Origin: Todiramphus chloris collaris
Taxonomy: Eukaryota; Chordata; Aves; Coraciiformes; Alcedinidae
Reading direction: 5' to 3'
DNA length: 64,000 bases
Assembly (NCBI GenBank): GCA_025345505.1
Contig: JANVCC010000077.1
Span: 4,212,607-4,276,606, forward strand
The translations under genes were made by a program, and so were the position numbers. How positions within the stretch are numbered: position 1 is the first letter of the stretch; every line of letters begins with the position of its first letter. The notes under the pieces are model-generated. The model was not told the DNA's origin. It was given only the letters and a program-made list of their open reading frames with translations, and ran no database searches. Shown here piece after piece: positions 39,401 to 51,600 of this stretch.

Positions 39401-42400
39401 AAGAAAACACAGACTTAAGAAATGATGTGAACAGAGTGAAAGTGCAAGGGGCACCAGGCAAGAAGGATTCAGCTGTCATCTCTTACCTTTACAAACCCTG
39501 ACACTTGGGTTTCTTTTCCTCCTTTTGAAATCAAAATGACACCTGTACTAAGAAATCTTATAAGTGTATGGGATCAAACCATAAACTTAGGCACATAAAA
39601 TATTGTTAGAGGAATATGAGTTGGCAGTCTCATTAGTTTTAAATAGTTTACAACATAGAATTACATCTTTAGTCTACACTATGGTTTGCTCTGAAGAATG
39701 CAAATACCAAACCCTCTATCAGAGGACAAAATTAGCTTAGTAATTTCCAATCTTCTCTAACCTTCCCTCTAGTAGAGAACAAATAATTTTTTCAATTTCT
39801 TTTTTTCTTAAATCTCATCAACGTTATTCCATTTGCATTCATTGTTACTGGATTTTATCAAGGCCCCAAGAAACAGAGATGTAAAGAGATGTTGGAAAAA
39901 TCTTAGAGTATCTCTCTAAACTTTTCTTATTTCTCAGAATTTTTTTTGAGTTATCCATATAACATCCACACACAAGATGCTTTTCAGCTACTACAAACAG
40001 GAAGCACTTTTAATGCAATGTTTACACTTGACTATAGAGACTGTTACCAACAAAAGAGAAACCTCATTGACTGTGAAAGGAAATTAGGACCTTAGCTGTC
40101 TGATGTGACTCTTACAGCTTCACCTGCCCGCAAAGAACACCAATCATGCCATATCCAGGTACACTAGCAACAGTAGAGCCCTTTTGCTAAATCAAGTTGA
40201 AGCAATTTAGAAACAAATAAAGAAGCAAATAATATCCACACGTGAATTTCTGCAGACTCATAGCACTCCACACTGTCCCAAGGAATAGTCCCTTGTCCTG
40301 AGGTTGCCCATCTACCAGAATTATTTAAAAGTTTCAGACCTAACTAGTTGCTCCACAGCTATAATGCAGTTGCTTCTGTGGTACATCACTGGAACATCCA
40401 CCCAATAGTACTAGACAGAGGAGTGGAATTCAGGACAGGATGATATAAAATTCTTTAAATCAGGGTATTCAGCTCCTAGCCCTTACAGCTCTTTAGGGAA
40501 CAGATATGGGATTCTTAAATACACCAAAGGTAGAATTCATACACCAATATAAACTGTATAAAACCATTTAAAAATTATGCATCCAACTGCTTACGCTGGT
40601 GTCCAGTTTTCTTTTCTCTGCAAAGTAGAGACAAGTGACTTCCAAAGGGCAATTCCTTCAAAAACTGGTACCTAAAATTTGGTAGTTTGAATTGCCATGT
40701 GTTTTTCATTGGGCAGAAAAGGACCCTAGCTAATCTACTTTTGAGACATATATTTTGTTTGTTTAAATTACAAGGCATACATCCTCATTGCCATCTATTT
40801 TGATTTTACATTTCAGATTGACTCCTCATCCTGGGAGAGGGATTTTGCTGAAGAAAGAGTCATACAACTATCAAATAATGAACAAAAATTCACAAATCCC
40901 CAGCACTCAACAAGCACGGTACACTCTGCCTTCCCCAAGAACAGGTGTTGTCACGGATATCAATCCATGAAGTCACTACAATCCCTAGTACTATGCTAAG
41001 AAACCATAGATAAAAGGAAGAAAATTACTTATTTTAGTACTGTGTGACTTACGCAAAATGTTCCAAAACTAATATTGGAAACTATACAACTGCCTGAATA
41101 TGTCTCTCCAAAGGTATTAATAAAATCTCATATGAAGACCCAGAGTGGGAAGTCCTTAATCATTACTGTGATCTTAATTGGCATCGATTTTTCATCCATC
41201 TGAGAGCTCTTTGTTTCCAGAGGGAATGCCTACGTTCACAGGAGTAGAAATGACATCAATCCAGAAAGCAAATGAAACTAAAATTAAGCATTTCTTTAGC
41301 TTGTTTCTGAACAACCCAATAACTGACAGGAGCATTACTCATCACAGATTCTGAAGAGTAAGTCTCCTGAGAGCAGTCCTTTTTTTCTCCTACTCAAAAA
41401 TGCACATACATTTCTTCTCATTCTTTCCTCTGGGCGTAAGGTGTCAAAAAGGAATAGAGCTTCCTAAACATGTTCAGTTTAAATGTCCTGTATGCTTGGA
41501 TATGAAATCAGCAGTTCTAAGTAATTGTAAGCAGACTGTACACATCCATACGTAGTAACTGACAGAATGTATAAATAGGTATCTCCAGGAGGAAAGAAAA
41601 CTTTAATAGGCACCTCAGGATTACTCAAAGAGTACACGAATGTGAAAGAGCAAGCCAATGTAATCCAGCCACATTTAACTGATGTAATGTCTCATGCAAC
41701 ATTGGTGTCACAATTTCATGAGCTAACAGGAGGCACAGCCTGACCTGAAAACTTAATTAATACTCCACATTATTCCAAATTAAATCAAAAGATTTTCAGT
41801 GAATATTGGCCTGGTTTTCATCCAGCTCCACGAAGGCATTTATCTGTCACCTGCGTACAACCATGGGTAAGTCCCATAATGACCCTGGACCTCTGAAAGT
41901 GAAGGCAGGCTTTGGATGGAATCCACAGGGTCTGAAGCAATTCACTATTACTTGATGACCTGGAAGAAAAGGAATAATAAATCTGGCCTGGCTCAACTAT
42001 GAGGCTGGTGGTTTGCTTGCACACAGCACTTACTTTTCCCTGTGAATGAGATGAACCTGTGACCTGGTATGTATCAACTGAGCATTTCAATTCATCTGGA
42101 AGTCAGAAGAGATTAGCAGCTGTAGCTCCACTCTCTAACTGTACATGGCTTGTAATTAGATGGTGTAGACGCACAGGGTATGTTGCAGTTCTTGGCATTC
42201 GTAATCTTCACAAGCACTCATTACAAGGAAAAAACCCAAATAATTGAAGGGGAGAGCTCAACAAGAAAAAAAAAAACCAACCAGTTATTTTAAGCCGATT
42301 TGGTTGCTTTTTCTATTGCCCTTTAACACTAATTCTTTCTGATGACACAATGGGAACTGGCCCACCGGTGAGTTATTTCGTTCAGATTTATCCCATGCTG

Positions 42401-45400
42401 ACTCCTACAGTGATACAGAGAAAATAATTTAATTCCTTGGATTGAGTAGCAAACCAATAAAGAGTATAATTTTGCAGAGACATCATAATCTGGTGAGGAA
42501 AGATTTGTACAACTTAAGGCAGCAAAGAAAGGAATAACAGCTTTCTCAGAGAAGTAAGAAACTGGGCTTCTTGCTGGAAGCAGCCTCAACTCTTGCAGCA
42601 AAGCCTGATCCAAAGCATTAATTTTCACCAAGTTCAGCAGACAATGGGCAAAGTACTCAGCAAGTCCTAGGACTGAGCATTTATTCCCAGAATTACTGTC
42701 AGTGAGTTAGAAATAATTGATCTATAACAACATATATAGGAAAAATAAAAAGAAATACACTTTTGTCTCTTCTGACCTAGTTTCAAACTTGATCTAATGT
42801 GCCTTGGTTTCTTCCTTAACCTCACCTCAAACAGCTGCTTTTCATTCCCTCCACCAATGCTTGCATTTCCTGAAAGGCTGTGAAGATGTAGGTAATAAGC
42901 AAATCACTAACAAAATACACATTTTGGCTCCTACTCTGCCCTCATCTGTACTGATATGGATTGTGCCAGTCTGCATCTGACACCTCAATAATTTCATAAC
43001 GTGAAGATCAAAGAGAGAGGGTCTAGCCCATCACGGAAAGACTGACAAATCAATACTGTTTGTTTTACAGATCTTCAACCAATTGCTATGTCTGGCCTGC
43101 TGTGTACCAATGTGAAGTTAAGCATTGTATTAAACGGTTAATTTTCAGGGTGGCAAAAGAAGGTTTAGGGAGAAACATAAAATAAAAAACTGCTACATTT
43201 TAAGACTTCCCAGAACATCCAGAACAAATCTGTTTCCTGTTTAGTCAAACACTGAATTTCGATAACCAAGATTAGAGATTTTCTAATTGGTGACAACAGA
43301 ATTGTCTTATTTGAATAGGGGAGTAATTTACATTTCCTTCATTAAATATATATCTATACTGTATCATAACTTTGCTTTCTTTCCATTATACATTATTATA
43401 TCTTATTGTAGAATGAGAAGCCACAAATCACCAGTGCCACACACGTGTCAATATTTAATATACTTGTTGATTTCTTCACAGAGTCTCTCTTGTCTTCGTG
43501 AAAGAGGCCTGGAGCCCAGCTATTAATCAGGCTCATAGCTTTTTCTTAACTGTGGGACAAAGCAGACACCAGGTTTAAGGAACCAGAGCTTACCAGTTAG
43601 GATCCAATGGGATATGTAATCAAGTTGGGGTATCCAAGAGAGGATCCGCATTCAATTAAAGTGTATCTATATTCCCATTATACCAGTGTTTTCAGGACTA
43701 AGCAGTCATTACAAAAATCAAATTCAATTTCAGAGAAGAAAATTTACTCAATTTAATTTGTCAAGGGAGTGATTATATTCTTACAAAGATGTAATTTCTG
43801 TTTTGAGATCAGCATATACTTAGAGAATGCAGTTAAGCTTTCAGTCCTGCAGCTCCTTCATCAAACCCCACAGGTTACCATAGATGCAACAGCAGTAAAA
43901 CCCACTATCAGAGAGCAAAACTGCTGCACTGCAGTCACTCCAAGTGTAAGGGTCCTACCACACCCTACATGATAAAATCAAGAGTTGCTACAGGATGGAA
44001 TTCAGCTATGAAGGACATGACCACCCTGCTGCACCAGAACAGGGCACTGTTGGAAAGATGGTTTAGTGTTTTCCACTAACACCTTTAATCTGAGCACTCT
44101 AACATCTCAGTCATGAGAGAAATTCAAACTACAATATTAATCCCTAGGACTCATTGTATTTAATGCCAGACTGGCAGCTTTTGAAAGGCAAGCCCTGTTG
44201 CTGATCCCTAGGTGTGTAACCCCATCAGATCTGACCTGACTTCCATGGTCTCCTTGCTCCCTAAAGATTCCCTTGGGAGGCTGCTGTCATGAGCAGCAAT
44301 TAGCGTTAATTTAGATGAGATTTGTTATGATGCAGACACCTAAGAAAAACTGAACTAGAAGCATTAATTCATGTTACTCAGATAAATGAACAGCGTTGGT
44401 GACAGCTTTCAGGTAGTGTCAACAAAGATGACTCTAAACTAATGACTTATGTAGAGGTCTCTTCATCCTGAACCTTATGTTCTTTGAGGGAGAAAATGAC
44501 AAGCAGTTTCACTCTTTCCTTTGTTATTAATGGGCAACAATTTAATGAGTGGTTAATTGAGACTTCAGCCACATTCATTATCCATCTACTATTATTACAC
44601 TTACCTCAAACAAGACACGTATATTTTGCCCTCAGCCTCCCCTTAACTTAGATGGTTGTCTCAGTGGTTGTCTGACCAGCCTCTACTTTACTGGCTCAGG
44701 ACCCCGGATAAGAATCACTGGCAAATCTGGTTTGCAGCATAGAAAAGAGTTAAGAGTCTCCATAGATTGTTTAATAAAGGTAGTGTCATTTTCAATTACA
44801 CAGCACAAACACTCCAGTAAATTCTACGTCACGTCACCAAGGAAACTCACTGCAATAATTCAGTCAAAGCCAAAGAGAGGATTTCTACAACAGTTTAATA
44901 ATAAAAATGTGTTCTTCTCTGTTGCCCTTTATCCAAGGATATCAGTACTTTTCACCCATATTAATTCATTTTATTAACACAACTTCAGAGTGTAATTTCA
45001 GGAAATTAATTGAGTATGACATTCCTGCATATCCTAACTGTTGATCCCTTGCCATCTCTCTGCAGACCAAGAAAACTCCCCATGAGCATCTCCAAATTAA
45101 GGTAAGAAATTCCTTCTCCCACCCTATGCTTTATGCACCTAGCATCTTGGACATGACAAATGTAAAAATTAAGGAAGTATAATATTCTTGTATATACTTT
45201 GCAGTTCATCTGAATTTTCTTTTATAGACCCCTGTAAGAAGTGAACCAGCATGGAATACATAGAGCCAGGAATTACAAAGGCTACTGCGAAATGAAGGAC
45301 AGAAATAGTTTGATTCTTTTTTAACCATGGCTCTTTATGTATTTGTATCCAGAGCTCCTGTAATGACATAAAACAGTGGATCATGATGTCCATCCAAAGA

Positions 45401-46400
45401 GAGAAAAAGGACTTTATAGTGGTAATCAACCAAACAGCCACAGGCTCACAAGATTTTCTTCCCCTAGAGATGCTCTATCACATGTGCTATGACACCACAT
45501 TTCCCTGCTCCCTGAATTAGGTTCCCTATTCAGGAGAACAAACTCTCTCTGTTTACTGCAAAACTAGTGCACAGGCTGATTCTTTCCTTTTATATCCTAG
45601 CACAGGAGACACAGAAAGGCAGAGTAGTGCCCAAGCACTTCAGGAACTGACAGCACCACAACTAATGGCTGCAGCTCATATTTTTATTGCTGCCTTTAAC
45701 TTGTTTTTATTTCATTGTTTTCTCTCTATTTTCACATAGCTCAACTTGACCTATGCTCAGGTCACTGCCAGCCTCTTTATTGACATTGTATCTTCAGTGA
45801 AGATTCATCCTCGTTCTTTTCTAAATGTTAGAAGTCTCTCTTCTCTTGACAAATATGGATTTTTAACACTGCCTTTGGCATGCTCAGATATAAATCCTTG
45901 TGTGCTGGAGGGGACATTGCAGGGGGAAAATGGGAGAAGAAATCATGTATGTTGCCTGCTCAAAAGGACTGACCACACAGTCTGAGAACATTCCCCCCAA
46001 ACCAGCGGAGGAACACACAAGCTATAACTCAGCTTTTAATGAGACAACTGCTATTTCATGCACAGAGATAACTATTGATTTGCTCATCACTGGAAAGGTG
46101 AAGGTGCAACTTCTCCCCTTCCCACCCGCTTCTCTATAGCCTGTCACCTTTCAGAAAGATGACACACACAAGTAGCACATAGCTGAAATGCCACAGCAGG
46201 CACAAAGAGTGTTCGAGGACACAGGATTCCCAGAGCTTGCACAAGAAATACAGACCTACCAGCTTGTTCCACAGCTGGTCCATAGCTGGACATTTAATCC
46301 ATAGCAGCACTTGCTCTCATCTGGGTCTGATCAGTGTTTATTCAATGCTAACTGCAATTCACTAGGAGCAGAGCCAGTCCTGTTTTTCTTCATTCTTAGT
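33491..46400. other. Unique sequence, no supported gene
   Basis: A long AT-leaning stretch without a recognisable exon, transposon or RNA gene. Open frames are at most 100 codons. Structures noted are a 10-bp GC-rich hairpin at 39163-39199, an 8-bp hairpin at 38157-38177 (TGAAGATC/GATCTTCA) and an alternating AT/GT-rich stretch at 35700-35765. The interval 44280-44620 is rich in homeodomain-type ATTA words and could be conserved non-coding sequence (inference only). Confidence 0.55.
39163..39199 (+). repeat. Perfect 10-bp inverted repeat with GC-rich loop
   Basis: TGCAGTGCAG at 39163-39172 pairs with CTGCACTGCA at 39190-39199. The 17-nt loop contains the self-complementary core CCCCGGGG. The arms and loop are far more GC-rich than their surroundings. 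The stem is too short for a typical microRNA precursor. Confidence 0.85.
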
Positions 46401-47005
46401 TCATAGAATGTTAGGGGTTGGAAGGGACCTCTGGAGATCATCCCGCCAAAGCAGGAACACCCAGGGCATGCCACACAGCAACACATTCAGGCAGGCTTTG
46501 AAAACCTCCAGAGAAGGAGACTCCACAACCTCTCTGTGAAGGCTGTTCCAGGCTCTGTCACCCTCACAGTAAAGAAGTTTGTCCTTATGTTGAGGTGGAA
46601 CCTTTTATGCTCAAGTTTACTCCTTGCCCTATTATTGGGCACTACAAAAACGAGATTGCCTCCTTCCATTTGACACCCACACCTCAGATATTTACAGACA
46701 TTAATAAGATCCCCTCTCAGTCTTCTCCTACCAAGACTAAACAGCCCCAGTTCTCTCAGTCTTTCTTCAATGGGGGAGATGCTCAAGTCCCTTAATCATC
46801 CTCGTAGCGCTCCATTGGACTCTTTCCAGTAAATCCCTGTCACTCTTAAATTAGGAAGCCCAAAACTGGACACAGTATTCCAGGTGTAGTCTTACTAGGG
46901 CAGAGTAGAGGGGGAGAAGAACCTCCCTAGACCTGCCAGACACACTCTTCTTAATGCAACCCAGGATGCCATTGGCCTTTCTGGCCACAGGGGCACATTG
47001 CTAGT
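46401..47005 (-). mobile_element. CR1 LINE, 3' fragment, antisense
   Basis: Read on the + strand, it starts with the reversed CR1 tail (TCATAGAATGTTAGGGGTTGGAAGGGACC in order) and continues through CTCCACAACCTCTCTG, GGCTGTTCCAGGCTCTGTCACC, GTAAAGAAGTTTGTCC, AGATCCCCTCTCAGTC, AACTGGACACAGTATTCCAGG and CAGGATGCCATTGGCC. The element is therefore on the minus strand, with its 5' truncation near 47005. About 605 bp of the CR1 3' part is kept. The open frame on the minus strand (46487-46786) belongs to this repeat. A 9-bp inverted repeat lies exactly at the 5' junction. Confidence 0.95.
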
Positions 47006-47024
47006 CCTACATTACTAGGACTAG
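47001..47024. repeat. 9-bp inverted repeat at CR1 5' junction
   Basis: CTAGTCCTA (47001-47009) and TAGGACTAG (47016-47024) are exact complements across a 6-nt loop, at the point where recognisable CR1 sequence stops. A short inversion-duplication at the truncation point would produce this, but chance is not excluded. Confidence 0.7.
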
Positions 47025-50009
47025 GACTGCAGAGCTGTGAAGCTGTCAGTGCTGGGCTCAAGAGTAGTGCACAGCATCCAAAAAGGTTTAAAATCCAGTA
47101 GTGAAACCTGTATTTAAATCCTGAATCAAAAGTGGGAAGAGCTAAAAATTCAAATAAAATTAAAATGAAATAAGGACAGTTTCTTCCTGATTAACCAAGG
47201 CACTACTACTTGTGTCTGATCATCCCTCTCGGAGTCTGTATGTTATATATTGATCTTACTGCTTGCACTTTATAACATGCATACTTTTTAGGACCAATAA
47301 AATCACATATAATTTAGAACTTAGAGAAAATAGCCGAGACATAAGAAAGACTTGGAAAATGAACACGATATAGTCAGATCAGACTAGTTCTGATTATTTT
47401 ACAATTGTATGTATACACACACAAATGTGTGTGTATATATATAAACTGAAACAAAATTGACAGCAATCCAATTTATTCTAGATTTTTCTAAAATCCTAAA
47501 TTAGACTGGGCTTGAATGCTAGCAAGAGCAATGAGCAATTTCTCAAAGGGTCTGGCCTTATTACTAAGCTACTCTGGTAATAATAATGCCTGAATCCAAA
47601 GGCTTGTTTACATGGTCTGCTGCCTCCCTGCATGAACTATTGACCATCTGTGTAAAAGTTTCCTGGGCAATGGATTGGACTCAAGTATGTGATGATCCCA
47701 TACTAGCAATAATGGGGAAAAAAAAAGGGGGGTGGGGGTTATTATCCCCCAGAATCAAAGGCTTAATAAAAGTAACTCAACTTGAGCTAGACTGTGTTGC
47801 CAGGAGCTACGGGTGGGAGAATGAATACCAAGAGATTTTTAGGGATGTATTTTCATTTACGTAACAGTTTCCAAAGGAGGAAAAACAAGCATGAGAATGG
47901 GAATCAGAACTGAAATAGTGTGAATGATAGCTACTAATACTTTACATAGATCAGAAAGCCATTGCAGCCATGAATAACCAAGGCATGGATTTATAGAACC
48001 ACATCCTAATTTCTGAAGTCTCTTTTTACATCTTTGTATCGTTAGGGTGGTACCTATTCAGAAGTGTGTTAAAGGCAGCACAGTGTTACACACTCTGTGC
48101 GGGCAGACAAGAGGTTAAATGCTTTATGAGTTTTTCATTAAACTTTAGGAGTGTGCTTCCATTACATGGCTCTCCAGTGAACTGTGAATTTAACACAATT
48201 TACACAGTGATCGCTGAGAGACTCTACACAATTTCTGCTGTTTGGCTAACAAACAGGCACTCGATAAGGCATGTTAAACTGGTGACTTCCCATCCCCAGC
48301 CCAGTCTCACAAGTGAAAGTTGGGTGAGTGTAGACTGCTGACCCTGTTAAATTGATGCAAGCTTTCCTTAAACACTTCTTCGTGAAGATGTTCCAGCCTG
48401 ATTAATTTCCATTTATTTACCATTACAAACAGACACTGATACAAACACCAGAAGCAGATGAAGATGCTCTGGCTCACTGGCTGTTTGCCTGTCACATTAC
48501 CAGAGCTTTCTGGCCACTAATTCAGGAAGACCAAAAGGGAACTTGGACACATCTCTCAATTACTTCTGTTCCTAATTTGAGATTTTGGAATAAGATAACT
48601 TTCCAAACAATTTATTCTAGGAATCTGTAAAGTGCAGCAGCAGAGGGACAGAGAGATGATGTTTTGCCACTCTCTCTGGGGGGCAGTGGTCTTCAGGATA
48701 GGGGCAAGGAGATCTAGGAGAGTGGCAGTGCCTTTAATTCTGACTAGCTTTAGCAAAATTTGTCTCTCAACCCTTCTATCAAATGCATTTACCAAACTTT
48801 CAGATGAGTTTAAACCAATCAATTTCAAATCACTTTCAAGTTTGTATCAGTGCAACTTTGCATGTAGGAAAACCTTTGATGAGCTCTTTACCAGGGCCTT
48901 GACTCTACAAGCACTCAAGTATGCTCTTCATTTTAAGCACATTCCTCAAACCTATTGATCTCAATCCACTTCAGTGGATTATAAACATGTACTTAAAGTT
49001 GGAGACCTATATCAGTGCTTGCTTAATACAAATTTGTCAATGCTGAAGTGGACTAGATTTAGACACACTGAAAATGAAGCTGATCTTTTAATATTTTCCT
49101 GATGTGCATAGACTTATTAAACATATTTCAGAGCTTTGCTATACTGGAAACCAAAGCATTGCAATAGAAATCTATCTGAAATGACAGTTCAGATGATCAG
49201 ATCAGAGCTCCTATGTCTCTACCTCCCATGTGATAGCTGTGAACTCATAAGCATTCAGGAAGTTGGGACCAGCTCCTGGAAACAAGAGGAGGGAGGAAGA
49301 GAGGATTTGCACACCAGATAAGCAAGTTGCCATTGCATTGCAGTCACACATGGCTGAATTCAGCATTCTTCAGTAAAAAAAAAAAAGAGCCAGAACACCC
49401 TAACCTGGTGGCACACCATCAGTATAGCTCCACTGTTTCAGATAGAATTGTACCACAGTGCTCCTAGAGTTGCTCTTGAAAGACTTTAAAGTCTCAGTAG
49501 TATCAGAAGAAGGAAGAGTTACCTCATGCAGCTATTGGCAAGGACAACAAAAAGCACACGCAAGTACATATAATGACATCTAGCCCTTTCTGATAGCACC
49601 TCCAGGCACTCTTTGATTCAGCAATACAGGCTTGGCTGGTGATGGCGTCCCAGTTTTACTCCCTGTCTGTGGGGATCAGTGCCTCAATATTTAACTGTAT
49701 GTAAAAGGCAGCAGCAGCCTGCAGTTCAGGTTCTGGTGAAGAGCACACACGATGGCTGTCAGTCACACTGCCATCTTGCCAAATGAATCCTCTTGTCCTT
49801 CTCCTATCTCTCCTTTCCTAAGTAAATGCAGACACATTGATGTACTGAGGCAGAGCCAACAGTCTGGTTCAGTATCTGACAACCACAGTAACAAACCGAA
49901 GAGAGAAAGATCTAAGAGCCCACAGATATGTATGTGATGACTTCCCCTCTTTATCCAAGCTAGATCTCATCCCAATGCCTCAAGCAGAAGAACATGGCAT
50001 GAAAGATTA
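47025..50009. other. Unique sequence, no supported gene
   Basis: No exon or transposon is recognised. A self-complementary CA/TG tract lies at 47412-47437, and a G-rich run (six G, T, five G) at 47727-47738 is followed by CCCCC at 47746-47750, which can pair with it. The open frame at 48632-48958 (108 codons) has an overlapping antisense open frame and no recognisable domain. Confidence 0.55.
47412..47437. repeat. Self-complementary CA/TG microsatellite
   Basis: TATACACACACA (47412-47423) is followed after two A by its exact complement TGTGTGTGTATA (47426-47437), then by TATATATA. It can extrude as a cruciform or hairpin and is likely length-variable. Confidence 0.9.
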
Positions 50010-50294
50010 GTTTAAGATGTGAATCACCAAGAGTAGTATCTCTTTGCTAATGTTATTTAACATTCAGCCCCATCATTTTTATTTTCACGTAAGTGGCCAA
50101 TTTATTTCTTGAGGCTTCATATTGTCTAGACTTCAGCAATTTCCTCTTGCAATGAGTTCAAAAGTCTAATTAAATGCCATGTAAAAAAGTATTTCTTTCA
50201 ATAAGTTTTGAATTTTCCACCTTCTATTTGAATTGAATGGCCATGCATAAGAGAATCTTACATTTTCTAAAATAAGACTAAGTTTTGGTATCCA
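50010..50294 (-). mobile_element. Ancient CR1-type LINE fragment, antisense, left part
   Basis: Read on +, CCATGTAAAAAAGTATTTC, TTTGAATTTTCCACCTTCTA and GAATGGCCATGCATAAGAG correspond in order to the antisense blocks of old CR1 copies ('gtaaagaagtttttcct', '...cccctagttcttgta...atgaga'). The match is by eye and diverged. The sequence stops at the left edge of the inserted ~1 kb LTR and appears to resume after it. Confidence 0.5.
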
Positions 50295-50636
50295 TGTGAG
50301 GGCTATGGGGATGACTTCTGTGAGAAGCTGCAAGAAGCTTCCCCTATGCCCAACAGGGCCAATGCAGCCAGCTCCAGGATGGACCTGCCTGGCCAAGGCT
50401 GAACCCATCAGCAGCAATGGCACCACCTTTGGGATAACATATTTAAGAAGGGGGGAACAAACCTCATGTAACTGCAACTACAGCAGGAGAGAGGATTGAG
50501 AATATGTGAGAGAAACAACACTGCAGACACCAAGGTCAGTGAGGGAAAAGGGGGAGAAAATGCTGCAGGCCCTGGAGCAGAGATTGCCCTGCAGCTCATG
50601 GTGAAGACCACAGTGAGGCAGGTGGTCCCCCTGCAG

Positions 50637-50782
50637 GCTAAAGGCAGAGCAGATAGCCCCATGCAGCCTGTGGAGGCCAAAGGCAGAGCAGATAGCCCCA
50701 TGCAGCCTGTGGAGGCTAAAGGCAGNNNNNNNNNNTGTGGAGGCTAAAGGCAGAGCAGATAGCCCCATGCAGCCTGTGGAGG
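50637..50782 (+). repeat. 39-bp minisatellite inside LTR, with gap
   Basis: The unit GATAGCCCCATGCAGCCTGT plus 19 further bases is repeated about three to four times, partly with only single-base differences. A run of ten N at 50726-50735 interrupts it, so the true copy number is unknown. The 39-bp unit is 13 codons long, which keeps frames open on both strands and explains the long antisense open frames. Confidence 0.92.
50726..50735. other. Assembly gap (10 N)
   Basis: Ten N bases within the minisatellite. A gap of exactly ten is usually a placeholder for unknown length, typical of a collapsed tandem array. Confidence 0.98.
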
Positions 50783-51414
50783 ACTCCACACCAGAGCAGG
50801 TGGCTGCCAAAGGAGGCTGTGACCCCACTGGAAACCCACGCTGGAGCAGGGTCCTGACATGAGAGTGAGCAGTCTGTTCCTGAAGGACTGCAGCCTGTGG
50901 AAGGGACCCACGCTGAAGCAGTCCATGAAGAACTGCAGTAGTGGGAAGGACACACGTTGGAGAAGTCCATGGAGGACTGTCTCCCATGAGAGGGACCCTA
51001 TGCTGGAGCAGGGGAAGAGTGTGAGGAGTCCTCCCTCTGAGGAGGATGGAGCAGCAGAGAAAACATGGGATGCACTGACCTCAGTCCCCACTCCTTGTCC
51101 CCTTATGCTGCTTGAGGGGAGAAGGCAGAGAAAATTAAGTTGAGCCTGGGAAGAAGGGGGTTGTGTGGGGGAAAAGCATTTTAAGATTTGGCTTTATCTT
51201 CTGATACCCTACTCTGATTTGATTGGTAACAAATTAATTTTCCCAAAGTCGAGTCTGTTTTGCCCATGATGGCAATTGCTGAGTGATCTCCCCCTGTTCT
51301 TGCTCAACCCACAACCTTTAACTGTTATTTTCCCTCCCTTGTCCAGCCGAGAAGGGAGAGTGACAGAATGGCTTTGGTGGGCACCTGGCATCCAGCCAGG
51401 GTCAACTCACCACA

Positions 51415-51600
51415 ATGATTCATTATTTGGTCTTCCATCTTGGCTTCTCTTATTCATCTGTTTTCCTTGCTATCACATTCTTCTCATAAGTTTTCAGAGA
51501 GAAGCCTTCTGCAGTACTTGATATTTTGCTCAGCCTTTTCTGAATCCTCTCTAAGTCAGCCATATCCTTGTCAAAGGGGAATGTCCGATACCTCATTCAA
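51415..51600 (-). mobile_element. Ancient CR1-type LINE fragment, antisense, right part
   Basis: Read on +, CAGCCTTTTCTGAATCCTC and TCAGCCATATCCTTGTCAAA match the antisense CR1 block 'cttttctgaaccctctccagttctgccatatcctttt' in diverged form. It continues the order of the fragment at 50010-50294 and shares its strand, so the two are probably halves of one old copy split by the LTR. The right edge is approximate. Confidence 0.5.

Larger units (their letters stand above)
50295..51414 (+). mobile_element. ~1 kb solo LTR of an avian endogenous retrovirus, copy 2
   Basis: It starts TGTGAGGGC and ends CAACTCACCACA, so it has the TG...CA ends of an LTR. All the main blocks are shared in order with 28345-29325, including GTGAGAAGCTGCAAGAAGC, GGGATAACATATTTAAGAAG (a likely promoter region), the CTGCAG and GGAGCAG-rich centre, GGGAAGAGTGTGAGGAGTCC, and the TCTGATTTGATTGGTAA and CATCCAGCCAGGGTCAAC end blocks. 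The central part is expanded as a 39-bp minisatellite with an assembly gap. No internal genes flank it, so it is a solo LTR. No clear target duplication was seen. It lies within an older CR1 fragment and is therefore younger than that copy. Open frames antisense to it (50478-50987 and others) are shadows. Confidence 0.82.

Noticed and set aside
41826-41866. 41-nt candidate exon between TTTTCATCCAG and GTAAGT
   Set aside because: All three frames are open because it is so short, so the frame gives no support. Splice-like pairs of this sort are common by chance.
46487-46786. 99-codon minus-strand frame within the CR1
   Set aside because: It lies entirely inside the CR1 3' region, beyond the known CR1 coding sequence, so it is a repeat artefact.
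48556-48958. 108-codon + frame and 90-codon - frame over the same region
   Set aside because: Overlapping open frames on both strands without a domain, splice sites or known homology point to chance.
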